Part shown: piece by piece, positions 1 to 7,437 of the stretch
How positions within the stretch are numbered: the first letter of the stretch is position 1
How the letters are laid out: every line of letters begins with the position of its first letter
DNA from: Bacteroidales bacterium
Lineage (GTDB): Bacteria > Bacteroidota > Bacteroidia > Bacteroidales > Muribaculaceae
NCBI GenBank assembly: GCA_019416285.1
Contig: DXXM01000042.1
Coordinates: 1-25,406 of the forward strand
Direction: 5' to 3'
DNA length: 25,406 bases
The notes under the pieces: model-generated
What the model saw: the letters and a program-made list of their open reading frames with translations, nothing else
Database searches by the model: none
Told to the model about the DNA's origin: nothing
Position numbers and translations under genes: made by a program

Positions 1-39
1 ACTTGTCTGCTTACTGTCCGGTATTGTCCGGTTAGTTCA

Positions 40-55
40 GCGGAGAGAGAGGGAT
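40..55. repeat. attL core (direct repeat)
   Basis: This 16-bp copy is identical to 7518-7533. Similarity fades after it (ATGAA here, TCGAA in the tRNA). It is a partial tRNA-Ser 3' end with no tRNA body, as expected at the distal attachment site of an element inserted in a tRNA gene. Bases 1-39 to its left are flanking DNA in which no gene is visible. Confidence 0.8.
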
Positions 56-180
56 ATGAAACTATTGTAAAATAAAAAATCACACAAGTAAAGAATGTTA
101 ATGTAATAGTCTAATAATTAGCGTGGTATTTAGATTTGACGCAAAATAAAACATCTTTGAATTTCCTTGATTAAACCGAT

Positions 181-203
181 TTTTGTATGTAATTTTGTAT
201 GTG
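181..203 (+). repeat. Left putative integrase arm sites
   Basis: TTTTGTATGT (181-190) and TTTTGTATGTG (193-203) are direct repeats with a 12-bp period. The same pair, with the same orientation and period, occurs at the other end of the element (7438-7460). The position, about 130 bp inside attL and just upstream of the integrase start at 246, fits arm-type integrase sites and possible autorepression. Function is inferred. Confidence 0.6.
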
Positions 204-245
204 AAAATCAGAGTATCATCGTCTCATACAAAAAATCTCTCTCTC

Positions 246-1784
246 ATGGATAAGTACAAGCATCGCGTCAGCTTCCGATTGGAAAAGCGCAAGGATAAAA
301 ACGGCAATCTCCCCGAAGAGCTGCCCATCAACGCCGACATTACCTTTGGCGGTAAACGTATATGGTATTATTCCGGATACCGTATTGCCCTCGCAAAATG
401 GGATGAAAAGGCTCAGAGGGTGAAGCGCAATAATTTCAATTCCGATGATGTTTCGGCGACGGATATCAACCAGCGTCTTGTGAAAATTGCATCTGCAGTT
501 GATGATGCTTTCGCCCAACTCGAACTTCGAGAGGAAGAAGTCACACCCACAACAGTCCGGGATGAGCTAAAGCGGATACTCAATGAGGAGAAATCAACAA
601 GGCTGACGGTTGCCCAAGTCTATCAACTTCTGATTGATGAAAGGGAAAATGAACTTAAGACATCTCCGGCTACGGCTCAGTGGACGAAAGGGACGCTGAC
701 TAAACACAAGACCATGCTACGGCATCTAAGCGAGTTTAAAGCAACCCTGTATTTTGAGGATGTCAACGATGATTTGCTTGCGCGGTTTGAATTATTTCTG
801 ATTAACAAGGGGTTATCGAACAACTATTGCTATAAGTCCATGAAGGATATCAAAACATTCTTTAATTGGGCGGCAAAGAGGGGCTATAATAAGAATATGG
901 CATATCAGTCGTATTCGCAAAGATTCCGCGACGAGACTAAATCGGACAGCACAATCAATCTGTATGCTCTTAGTGAAGAAGAACTTGCGGCAATTCAGAC
1001 ATTTCCGACTTCCCGCGCTGCCATTGACAGAGTGAGGGATATCTTTGTGTTTGCATGTTATACAGGTCTCCGATTTTCGGATGTTATTGCGCTGAAATGG
1101 TCGAATATCAACGGCGATATACTTGATGTCGTAGCCAAAAAGACTAATCATCGCCAAAGATTTGCTTTGGCAAATGAAGCCTTGCGAATACTTGCCAAAT
1201 ATCCAAAGGCTCCTGATGAAGATGATCCGCGTATCTTCCCGACCATCTCTAATCAGAAATACAATGCTCATCTGAAAGAGGTCGGAAAACTCGCCGGTAT
1301 GACAGGAGACTGGATTACAGAAAAGCAGAGCGGACGCACCAAGACGCGGGAAGTGCGACCGAAGTATGAGCTGCTGACATCGCATGTGGCACGGCGCACA
1401 TTCGTAACTATGTGTCTGCGCAAAGGCATGTCGCCGGAGGATATCCGTGCCGTCACCGGGCACACCACCGCCGACATGATGATGAAGTATGTCAAGTTCG
1501 ACGATGAGAGCAAGAGGGAGAAGATGAGCGTACTCAACGAGGGAACGCAGTTGGGTGTGGAGACAGTCTTCGATCACGCCATCACTGAGGAAGAACGTTC
1601 GCGACTTTCACTTCCTACAAAAGAGGCTTATCTTGAAATGTTCGAGGGTGATACCGCTTCCGTCAATGCACACCTCGCCGTCCTCGCTCACATCCGAGGC
1701 AACCTCGATGCCCGCGCCGAGTACATCAAACGCCTCCCTGCCGACAAGCTCAACGAAGTTCTGGAGATAATCATGAGACTTTAA
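246..1784 (+). CDS. Tyrosine recombinase (site-specific integrase)
   Basis: A 512-residue tyrosine integrase that should catalyse integration and excision at the tRNA-Ser site. The ATG at 246 (MDKYKHRVSF) is preferred over an in-frame ATG at 183, which would translate through the putative arm sites and adds non-conserved residues. Domains in order: N-terminal arm-DNA-binding domain (about 5-65), SAM-like core-binding domain (about 125-225), catalytic domain (about 245-420). Catalytic residues visible are R276 (GLRFSD), H380 and R383 (HVARR), H406 (GHTT) and Y415 (MKYVKF). About 97 residues follow the tyrosine, longer than many Bacteroidetes integrases of about 400 residues. That tail is helical, charged and of unknown role. 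It is the only integrase in the window and lies directly inside attL, reading inward. Confidence 0.95.
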   Translation: MDKYKHRVSFRLEKRKDKNGNLPEELPINADITFGGKRIWYYSGYRIALAKWDEKAQRVKRNNFNSDDVSATDINQRLVKIASAVDDAFAQLELREEEVTPTTVRDELKRILNEEKSTRLTVAQVYQLLIDERENELKTSPATAQWTKGTLTKHKTMLRHLSEFKATLYFEDVNDDLLARFELFLINKGLSNNYCYKSMKDIKTFFNWAAKRGYNKNMAYQSYSQRFRDETKSDSTINLYALSEEELAAIQTFPTSRAAIDRVRDIFVFACYTGLRFSDVIALKWSNINGDILDVVAKKTNHRQRFALANEALRILAKYPKAPDEDDPRIFPTISNQKYNAHLKEVGKLAGMTGDWITEKQSGRTKTREVRPKYELLTSHVARRTFVTMCLRKGMSPEDIRAVTGHTTADMMMKYVKFDDESKREKMSVLNEGTQLGVETVFDHAITEEERSRLSLPTKEAYLEMFEGDTASVNAHLAVLAHIRGNLDARAEYIKRLPADKLNEVLEIIMRL

Positions 1785-1829
1785 CTCAAAAAAGCTACCT
1801 ATGTTTACTTATAAATAAAACATTTTTCG

Positions 1830-1837
1830 TAACTTTG
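1830..1837 (+). promoter_or_regulatory. Bacteroidetes -7 box (TAACTTTG)
   Basis: TAACTTTG matches TAnnTTTG and lies 28 bp before the toxin-like ATG at 1866, in an AT-rich 80-bp gap after the integrase. No clear TTTG -33 element is visible, so strength is uncertain. It would drive the toxin-antitoxin-like pair separately from int. Confidence 0.55.
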
Positions 1838-1865
1838 CCGTTACTAAGATAAATAGACAATACAT

Positions 1866-2336
1866 ATGAGCGAGGCAGAACTTATACAGCTAAACAAGGA
1901 CCATAACTGCACCCTTTACACAATTCAGTTCATTACTGAGGATAAGGGTGAATATCTTCGTTTCTATAACCGGTTTAAGGATGACGCGACCTATAATGAA
2001 GATTTGGCCCGCATAGCCAAGTTTGTTGAAAGCATCGCTGACCTTGGAGCTTTGGAGCGTTTCTTCCGACCGGAAGGAAGGATGAGCGATAGAGTCTGTG
2101 CGCTCCCGGTTGTAAAATCAAAGTTACGCCTATATTGTCTGCGACTCTCTGACAGCATACTTATACTCGGAAATGGAGGGGTCAAGAAAACGCGGACTTA
2201 TGATGAAGATGATGAGCTACGCGGATTTGTAGTCACCCTACAAAACTTTGATAAACTTATCAAAGAGGGAGTGAAGGACGGAACTATCGCTATTACCGAG
2301 AATGAAATTGAAACTGACAAAACATTTGATATATGA
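1866..2336 (+). CDS. HigB/RelE-like toxin candidate
   Basis: A 156-residue soluble protein with no signal peptide or membrane segment. The central part (about 75-125) has the pattern of a HigB/Gp49-type RelE-fold toxin: a basic strand with KSKLRLYCLRL, a hydrophobic strand ILILGNGGVKK and a following acidic/basic stretch. The C-terminal helices resemble the tail of that family. The strongest support is context: the stop overlaps the start of a small XRE antitoxin-like gene (ATGA, 2333-2336), and toxin-first order is characteristic of higBA. If correct, it would be a ribosome-associated mRNA endonuclease neutralised by the downstream protein, stabilising the element. The family assignment comes from pattern and layout only. 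Confidence 0.6.
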   Translation: MSEAELIQLNKDHNCTLYTIQFITEDKGEYLRFYNRFKDDATYNEDLARIAKFVESIADLGALERFFRPEGRMSDRVCALPVVKSKLRLYCLRLSDSILILGNGGVKKTRTYDEDDELRGFVVTLQNFDKLIKEGVKDGTIAITENEIETDKTFDI

Positions 2337-2599
2337 AGACAGCCTTTGAAGCATACAATCGTATAGTGTCATCTATACCAGATCACATCAGCAAAGAAGT
2401 GGACATGGAAATGGCTGTGTCCAATAGAATTTATGACCTTATGACCCAAAAAGGATTGTCAAAGGCCGAGTTTGCCCGTTCAATTGGTAAGCGTCCATGT
2501 GAAATCACCAAATGGCTGAGCGGACAGCATAATTTCACACTCTCCACTCTCGCTATGCTCTCCTCATTCTTCGGTCAGCCGATAGTGACCGTCAGCTGA
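2333..2599 (+). CDS. XRE-family HTH antitoxin-like protein
   Basis: An 88-residue protein with a central helix-turn-helix. Residues about 34-82 hold the five-helix Cro/CI fold, with GLSKAEFARSIGKRP as the first helix of the HTH and TKWLSGQHNFT as the recognition helix and turn. The N-terminal 30 residues are helical and could contact the toxin. The start overlaps the upstream stop by 4 bp, implying translational coupling. By analogy with HigA it would bind and neutralise the upstream protein and repress the shared promoter near 1830. It could instead be a simple element regulator, but the overlap makes a paired module more likely. Confidence 0.7.
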   Translation: MKTAFEAYNRIVSSIPDHISKEVDMEMAVSNRIYDLMTQKGLSKAEFARSIGKRPCEITKWLSGQHNFTLSTLAMLSSFFGQPIVTVS

Positions 2600-2615
2600 G
2601 ATTTGCATCTAAGAT

Positions 2616-2948
2616 ATGGATGGTAAAACAATTAGATTTTTGGTGGAGCATAGGGGTGAGGTTCTTTTGAGGTTTGAAGAAGCCGCATGGCGAAAGGAAA
2701 ATACCGGCTGGCTTCCAAAGTATTCTATATACTTGCATCAACCACTCACCACACATTGAACAGTGACAATACCTTTGACCGACTTGTTTGGGAGTCAACA
2801 GAGGATATCCTTGGACTACGTAATGTCATCTCATTGCGTTTCATTCTACGGCGGTTGGAGGAACGTAAAGAGCCTTTCCTCCAGTGAGTGCCGCAAAATC
2901 CGCGAATACTACATCTTCCGAGTTAACGACCTCGAAGTATTACTTTAA
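2616..2948 (+). pseudogene. Decayed small ORF
   Basis: An ATG at 2616 opens a frame of 47 codons (MDGKTIRFLVEHRGEVLLRF...) that ends at TGA 2757-2759. The same frame continues to a TAA at 2946-2948 with a protein-like tail (ECRKIREYYIFRVNDLEVLL). A second frame across 2760-2887 also reads like protein (TFDRLVWESTEDILGLRN). The pattern fits a gene broken by a nonsense change and perhaps one indel. It follows the antitoxin by 16 bp. The family is not recognised. Two tiny genes, or no gene, are alternatives. Confidence 0.35.
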
Positions 2949-2966
2949 TATTCCGCTGAAAATGCG

Positions 2967-2974
2967 TAATTTTG
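2967..2974 (+). promoter_or_regulatory. -7 box abutting the lipoprotein start
   Basis: TAATTTTG matches TAnnTTTG and ends 4 bp before the ATG at 2979. Transcription would then begin at or within a few bases of the start codon, implying a leaderless or near-leaderless mRNA. No convincing -33 element is seen. Confidence 0.45.
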
Positions 2975-2978
2975 TGTT

Positions 2979-3173
2979 ATGAAATTATTCTCAGTAATTT
3001 TAACATTTTTAGTTTTTCCTGTCTTCATCATTAGTTGCTCAAACGCAAAATCTAATGCTAACGAGAGAGATACAATCTATTATTACGAAGATACCGTGAT
3101 AATAGATAACGATACCCTGATTTATAGCAGAACCAATCTTGTTGACACCATAGCCATAGACTCCATTTTATAA
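2979..3173 (+). CDS. Small lipoprotein
   Basis: A 64-residue predicted lipoprotein. It has a lysine followed by a hydrophobic signal segment (residues 4-19) and a lipobox ending in FIISC, with the lipidated cysteine at residue 20. The mature part of about 45 residues is acidic and rich in D, T, I and Y (DTIYYYEDTVIIDNDTLIY) with no recognised domain. It is AT-rich compared with the mob/rep genes, suggesting separate acquisition as cargo. The stop overlaps the next start by one base (TAATG), so the two genes are probably co-translated. Function unknown; a small surface or immunity-type lipoprotein is one possibility. Confidence 0.6.
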   Translation: MKLFSVILTFLVFPVFIISCSNAKSNANERDTIYYYEDTVIIDNDTLIYSRTNLVDTIAIDSIL

Positions 3174-3574
3174 TGTGTACTTTTTATATTTGCCCATTAG
3201 AGAAGATGTTATTCTCTCACGTTGTTTCGGATATGGAGTATATCGGCGAAACGACATTGGCCGTCCTTGCAGAACACCTCGAGGCTAAAGAGGGAGACAT
3301 TGTAATATTTGTTGGTTCAGATTATAGACATTGGGATTCAATACAATTTATGCCAGCCAAAGTGAAGGAAATTTCTTGGGATGATTCCCCTGCAACCACA
3401 TACATTTTAACTTCAATATATGAATTATGGAAAGTTAGCGAGAGCTTCAAATCTTTCATTGAGACAATGGAATATGAAAATGAGCCAATTATGCTATATA
3501 CACTTTCTACAGATGGTAAGCTAATAAAAATGCTCGAGCCGCAATTTTATAGCTATATGAATCCAGAACCTTAA
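3173..3574 (+). CDS. Hypothetical protein, AT-rich cargo
   Basis: A 133-residue soluble protein with no recognised family. It starts on the ATG that overlaps the lipoprotein stop; an internal ATG (residue 12, MLFSHVVSDM) is an alternative start. The sequence is mixed alpha/beta and acidic, with aromatic residues near the middle and C-terminus. Codon use is AT-rich, like the upstream lipoprotein and unlike the flanking mobilization genes. A hairpin with a T-tract follows 26 bp after the stop (3601-3649), closing the two-gene unit. The pair looks like accessory cargo of the element. Confidence 0.55.
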   Translation: MCTFYICPLEKMLFSHVVSDMEYIGETTLAVLAEHLEAKEGDIVIFVGSDYRHWDSIQFMPAKVKEISWDDSPATTYILTSIYELWKVSESFKSFIETMEYENEPIMLYTLSTDGKLIKMLEPQFYSYMNPEP

Positions 3575-3600
3575 TAGAGTCTTTTCGTTAAACTCATATC

Positions 3601-3649
3601 GTCCATATCTTTGCTAAAAATTCAGCATAGATATGGACTTTTCTTTTTC
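3601..3649 (+). terminator. Intrinsic terminator after the cargo pair
   Basis: A perfect 10-bp inverted repeat, GTCCATATCT (3601-3610) and AGATATGGAC (3629-3638), with an 18-nt loop, is followed by TTTTCTTTTT. It lies 26 bp past the stop of the 133-residue gene. The right arm contains the ATG of the next small ORF (3633), and the left arm overlaps a -7-like TATCTTTG (3606-3613), so the site may be regulatory as well as terminating. Confidence 0.55.
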
Positions 3650-3833
3650 TGAACTCAGCTTCAACTCCGTAGAGACGCTGCCGGGCTTCGAGACCCGCGC
3701 AGCTTTCACCGTCAACTCGGCAACAGTCTTCGGAGAAAACGTTGACATCATGCCGACCATCGTTGACAATACAATCTCATCTGTTCTTTGGGGCAGCGAA
3801 AGAGGAAATGGTAAATTCATAATTTGCAGATAA
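3633..3833 (+). CDS. Small hypothetical protein
   Basis: A 66-residue frame with codon use like the GC-richer coding regions and unlike the AT-rich cargo just upstream, which argues that it is or was coding. A TATCTTTG -7-like box lies at 3606-3613, about 20 bp before the ATG. The start codon lies inside the right arm of the terminator hairpin. Its TAA (3831-3833) directly abuts the relaxase stop on the other strand (3834-3836), with no spacer. No domain is recognised, and it could be the 5' fragment of a longer gene. Confidence 0.5.
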   Translation: MDFSFSELSFNSVETLPGFETRAAFTVNSATVFGENVDIMPTIVDNTISSVLWGSERGNGKFIICR

Positions 3834-5234
3834 TTACCATCTTCTACCTTTGGATTTAGGCCTTTTGTATTTATCCTTGTCGTTATCATTCCACGGCAAA
3901 TCGGAAGATGAACCGCCTGCGTCGGTGCCGACATGCGTTGCCGGGATTCCTCCGGCGGCGGTCTGGAGTGCAACAGCGAGAAGGCTGTGTTGGGATTCAT
4001 CGACCTGCTCCCACGGCTCAAACAATTCGTTTACCAATTCATGAAGAGTTAACGCACCGCTGTCGTACTTGTCAATAAGATTCTGAGGCAGATTATAAGA
4101 GGTGTTCTTGAATTCATTACCATGAAACAGCGTCGTGATTGACAGACTGTGGTACATACGGTTGGGAATCCAGCCGCTGATAAGCTCCGCTCCTGATGAC
4201 AGACGATATCGCTCGGGGTATGCCAGGCGGTGCAGCTCTTTCGATCGGCTGTGTTCGACATTATAACGGGTCTCCCATTCGGCAGCTCGTTTGGTTGCCG
4301 CATCGATTTCTTTCTGGTAAGAGTTGTGTTCACGGAGCGAATCGGCTTTCAGATTGTCGTACCGCTTCTGCATCTCGGCGAGCTGCTTTTGTAATGCGGC
4401 AATCTGCCTGTCCCTGTCGGCAACTTCCTTCTCCAGTTTCGGCAGTTCCCCGGTTCCGAGCCATGAGAGAATGCGGTTCTTGCCGTCTTTTGCACCCTTC
4501 TCGACCCTCTCCTTCTCGGCGGCAAGTTCATCAATCTCGGCAGTCAGCCTTTCAATGTCAGCTTGCAGATCGAGTGCCTGCTGACGGTTGTATTGCTGCT
4601 GGGTCTGATGGATGGCTCCGCTCGCCACGACACCGCGTTTCAATCCGAATCCGGCCATTGCCAGTGCGTATTTGTCCTGATATTGCCGAAGCTTGCCGCG
4701 TGTCATCAGTTCATCGGCACACAACCTCGGAGCCGCGGCCTTCTCCTTGTACTTCTGCTCACCTTCGCGCTTGCGGCGTGTTCGGGGTGCCGTTACAATG
4801 GGAACAACCGTCGCATGAAGGTGGGGCGTCTTCTCATCCATGTGGAGCACACACGATACAAGATTTTCCTTGCCGAAGGTGTCATGCAGCCACTTGATGT
4901 TGGCACGGCACCAGTCATCAAGGCGACCGTCGGCTGTAAGTTTCATCATCAGCTCATGGGTGCCGGTCAGAAGCACTCGAATAGCACGTGTCTGGTTCTT
5001 GCCGATTTTGCGTTGCAGTCCGGCTGTCTCAAGGCGGTGTTGAATCGCCCTCGTACGGTTCGTGACGCCTTCGGGGAAGGTTATAAGCTCGCGGTTGAGG
5101 TGTGTTCTTGCCTCGTCAGCGTTGTCGGGAATGTGCGGTTTGCCGTCTGCGGTCTTGCGCTCGATGTGGCAGGACATGCCGGAATCGTTGCCTGCGCCAC
5201 GCTCCAGGTGGCACACTGCATATTGTGTGGTCAT
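3834..5234 (-). CDS. MobV-family relaxase (Mob/Pre)
   Basis: A 466-residue plasmid-mobilization-type relaxase that would nick oriT and pilot the single strand into a helper's transfer channel. The N-terminal domain (about 1-200) carries the histidine-rich metal-binding motif HMDEKTPHLH at residues 131-140, the hallmark of the Mob_Pre/MobV family, and an N-terminal QYAVCHLER segment typical of the family start. Residues about 215-335 form a long coiled coil rich in E, K and A, and the C-terminal third is poorly conserved. The gene is preceded by 360 bp with inverted repeats where oriT is expected, and is transcribed in the same direction as the RepA-like ATPase and DUF3853 genes. Length is normal for MobV proteins. 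Confidence 0.9.
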   Translation of the reverse strand: MTTQYAVCHLERGAGNDSGMSCHIERKTADGKPHIPDNADEARTHLNRELITFPEGVTNRTRAIQHRLETAGLQRKIGKNQTRAIRVLLTGTHELMMKLTADGRLDDWCRANIKWLHDTFGKENLVSCVLHMDEKTPHLHATVVPIVTAPRTRRKREGEQKYKEKAAAPRLCADELMTRGKLRQYQDKYALAMAGFGLKRGVVASGAIHQTQQQYNRQQALDLQADIERLTAEIDELAAEKERVEKGAKDGKNRILSWLGTGELPKLEKEVADRDRQIAALQKQLAEMQKRYDNLKADSLREHNSYQKEIDAATKRAAEWETRYNVEHSRSKELHRLAYPERYRLSSGAELISGWIPNRMYHSLSITTLFHGNEFKNTSYNLPQNLIDKYDSGALTLHELVNELFEPWEQVDESQHSLLAVALQTAAGGIPATHVGTDAGGSSSDLPWNDNDKDKYKRPKSKGRRW

Positions 5235-5593
5235 ATTGTCTTGATTGAAATTGGTTATGATAAAATTCCGTATTCATCGCCATAGAGAGCCGGGAGGAGG
5301 CTCTATGCCGGATGGCTTTTTCGGGAGATGTCGGAGACTTCGGCTGAAAATGCCATAATAAGCTACGGAATTTTATTACTAAAATCCTCCCTTCATTCAG
5401 CAAGCTGACCGGCTGCATCGTCAGCTCCTAAAACCGGTTCTAATCATCTTGCCGCATCAAATAGGTCATAGATATTGTTTCCCTCCATTTCAAAACTTGC
5501 AGAGTTGTGGAATTGAGGCTTACTACCGGTTCTCGGAAGTTGGTTGGGTGAGGTGGCGTGTATATATAGGCTCGCTTCATCCAACTAACTTTT
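5235..5593. other. Non-coding region upstream of mobV, oriT candidate
   Basis: 359 bp with no convincing gene but several inverted repeats. A perfect 13-bp pair (ATAAAATTCCGTA 5260-5272, TACGGAATTTTAT 5364-5376) encloses a bulged hairpin (AGAGCC 5286-5291, GGCTCT 5299-5304, extended by CATAG/CTATG). A 14-bp pair at 5538-5551 and 5577-5590 is perfect only if G-U pairs are allowed in plus-strand RNA; it lies 3 bp from the ATPase stop and may be a terminator. ACCGGTTCT is repeated at 5433-5441 and 5525-5533. MobV oriT sites usually lie just upstream of the mob gene and contain inverted repeats, so oriT is likely here; the nick site cannot be placed. Confidence 0.5.
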
Positions 5594-6727
5594 TCAATAA
5601 TGGAAGTCATGGAGATAGCGGTAAGGATTACCTTTCTTCTTACCCTTGTCAACCTGCTCGATCATGCGCTTGTTGCGGAGGAAGGTAATCAGAATCTTGA
5701 GCTTGTAGTCGCTCAGTTCGATGTCCTCGTTGCCGTACGCCTCGCGCAGAGCGTCCATCAGTTCGCCGTGACGCAGGAGAGTTTCCGGGGTCGTGAACAC
5801 CGAGTCGAGAGCACTGCGGTGTGTGTCCTCCGATATGTCGTGGTACGGATCCCATGCCTCGTTGCCTCTGCTCTCGGCTGTCGGCACATAGTCAGTGATG
5901 ATTTCCGGCAATGCCTCTGAGTTGATACGAAATGCAAATGAAGGGAAAGAAACATCCCGTATATAGACCGCCTCGACAGTGCTTATCGAATCCTCGTTCT
6001 TGTCCTTTTCGACACGGAGAACCGTCTCAGACTTGTTGTTGATTTCGGTTCCGATATGCCCTCTCGCGTTCTCGTCACCCTTGTTCTGGTGTATTATGGT
6101 ATGAAGATGAAGATTGAATTCCTCTGTCCACTTCATCAAATAATTGACTACAACGGTCGCTTCACGGGGATTGTTGATGTCAAGCATCAGGTCACGGATG
6201 CCGTCGATGACTACCAGACCGACAGCCGGAGTATTCCGGATCTTGTGGTCAATCATGCCGATGCGGTCTTCAACCGAATACTTTCGCAGGGCGAAATACT
6301 TTATCCGCTCCTTGACTTCTTCGTTACTCTTGCGTGATAGAGTGGCAATGCGCTTGAATACGCGGAAGGCGTGATAGGTACTCTGCTCGGTGTCGAAGTA
6401 CAGGATGCCGTTCTGATTCGACGGCATATTTCCGCGATAGTTCAAGATGGTGCTGTTGGTCATGGCTGCCGCCGTCATGGCCGACACGTTGAACGTCTTC
6501 TTGCCCTTCGGCTTGCCGATTGAGGCACTGAAATTGCCGAAAGTGCAAGCCGGAGAATCACCTATATAAATGGCAACCGGTGGCGGAGGCACCTCCTTGT
6601 CGATGTCAAGAAGTGCCTCGTTGCACATCCGCTCATAGCGCACAGACGCAGCATCCGGCGCCTGTAATCCGGTTCCGCTCTCAACTTCTGCCACGAAACC
6701 AACTGACGAATCATTTGCCATATTCAT
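5594..6727 (-). CDS. RepA-like RecA-fold ATPase
   Basis: A 377-residue AAA_25/RepA-helicase-like ATPase, probably used for replication of the excised element or for transfer. Residues 71-78 (GKPKGKKT) occupy the P-loop position but have lysine where GxxxxGKT has its last glycine. Downstream come ILYFDTEQ (a RecA-fold strand with acidic residues), the Walker B strand VGLVVIDGIRDL and the HTIIHQNK segment. The C-terminal 90 residues look like a winged helix (ELMDALREAYG... LITFLRNKRMIEQV) and may bind DNA or a partner. The start overlaps the DUF3853 stop (ATGA, 6724-6727), so the two are coupled in one operon. Length fits the family. Confidence 0.8.
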   Translation of the reverse strand: MNMANDSSVGFVAEVESGTGLQAPDAASVRYERMCNEALLDIDKEVPPPPVAIYIGDSPACTFGNFSASIGKPKGKKTFNVSAMTAAAMTNSTILNYRGNMPSNQNGILYFDTEQSTYHAFRVFKRIATLSRKSNEEVKERIKYFALRKYSVEDRIGMIDHKIRNTPAVGLVVIDGIRDLMLDINNPREATVVVNYLMKWTEEFNLHLHTIIHQNKGDENARGHIGTEINNKSETVLRVEKDKNEDSISTVEAVYIRDVSFPSFAFRINSEALPEIITDYVPTAESRGNEAWDPYHDISEDTHRSALDSVFTTPETLLRHGELMDALREAYGNEDIELSDYKLKILITFLRNKRMIEQVDKGKKKGNPYRYLHDFHY

Positions 6728-7038
6728 TTGCCGATGTCCTTTTTGCGTCCTACAAGAGCAAGAGCGAGTTCAACATCCACAACTATCTTGCGGCCGATCT
6801 GACGTATGGCGGCATTGATTCTGCCGCTCTTCTTGATGCGTGATGCCGTGGGGCGGCTGCATCCGAATATTTCTGCGATGCCGTCAATGCCATAGACATA
6901 TTTCTTCTCAGGAGCAGGCTGAGACGGAGTGTTGTTAGATGCCGCCTCATCGTTTTGAGAGGCGGTTTTGGAGAGGAACATGAATTCCTCGCCGGTCATT
7001 TGCCACAAAGGCTTATGTAAAAGTTCTGATATATTCAT
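6724..7038 (-). CDS. DUF3853-family HTH protein (excisionase-like)
   Basis: 104 residues from the ATG at 7038 (MNISELLHKPLWQMTGEEF); a longer frame from 7122 would begin inside the promoter, so it is not used. LHKPLWQMTGEEF at the N-terminus and YGIDGIAEIFGCSRPTASRI with SGRINAAIRQIGRKIVVD in the C-terminal half are typical of DUF3853, small HTH_17/MerR-like proteins found beside RepA-like ATPases in Bacteroidetes mobile elements. It probably binds element DNA as a regulator or recombination-directionality factor. It is the first gene of the minus-strand operon and has a consensus promoter. Confidence 0.8.
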   Translation of the reverse strand: MNISELLHKPLWQMTGEEFMFLSKTASQNDEAASNNTPSQPAPEKKYVYGIDGIAEIFGCSRPTASRIKKSGRINAAIRQIGRKIVVDVELALALVGRKKDIGK

Positions 7039-7097
7039 TGATTGGAAGTGTTGTGGCTTCCGGTACCTGAAGCCGGGTTGTTTTTGAGTCGACGCTG

Positions 7098-7127
7098 CAA
7101 AAGTAGAGCACAACTTCCTCAATCAAA
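7098..7127 (-). promoter_or_regulatory. Consensus promoter of the DUF3853-repA operon
   Basis: On the minus strand, TTTG (7127-7124), an 18-nt spacer and TACTTTTG (7105-7098) match the Bacteroidetes sigma-ABfr consensus. The predicted start near 7091 gives a leader of about 50 nt that contains the inverted repeat GGCTTC (7055-7060) / GAAGCC (7069-7074), a possible operator. Confidence 0.72.
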
Positions 7128-7437
7128 GAATATTCACCCCGAACAGCCCCATCTTTTAAGAGAGATTGTCCATATCATAAAATCGGCACCTATTTTTGGC
7201 ACTCAGTTGCGGCAAAAGTGCCCTTTGTTGGCTACCTCAACTTATCGCATCAGACGCATACAACCTGTCTTCTCAGATTAGGCATAAGATGGCAGCCAAC
7301 TAAAAAAGGTTACCGTTTTGGACACCCTTTCAGTAAAGAAACTTTATTATCCTCTATTAAATCACATGACCCTATCTTTCTTTATCGTGATTTTCTATGA
7401 TACTGACGATTTTGTCTGGGTCGTGGATTGCCACGGA

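Noticed and set aside
15..31. TGTCCGG repeated twice at the window start, resembling the TGTCC enhancer half-sites
   Set aside because: The copies are direct, not palindromic, and no sigma-54 promoter or gene lies nearby.
813..1577. 254-residue minus-strand ORF opposite the integrase
   Set aside because: It lies within the integrase catalytic domain, whose catalytic residues are all on the plus frame; the antisense translation has no recognisable features.
3601..3638. Invertible promoter flanked by 10-bp inverted repeats
   Set aside because: The enclosed segment is only 18 bp, far smaller than known invertible promoters; the T-tract makes a terminator more likely.
4196..4897. Long plus-strand ORF (233 residues) opposite the relaxase gene, and a 240-residue frame at 4563-5285
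   Set aside because: Both are shadows of mobV: the relaxase frame contains the HMDEKTPHLH motif and normal domain order, while these translate to Ser/Arg/Cys-rich sequence without domains.
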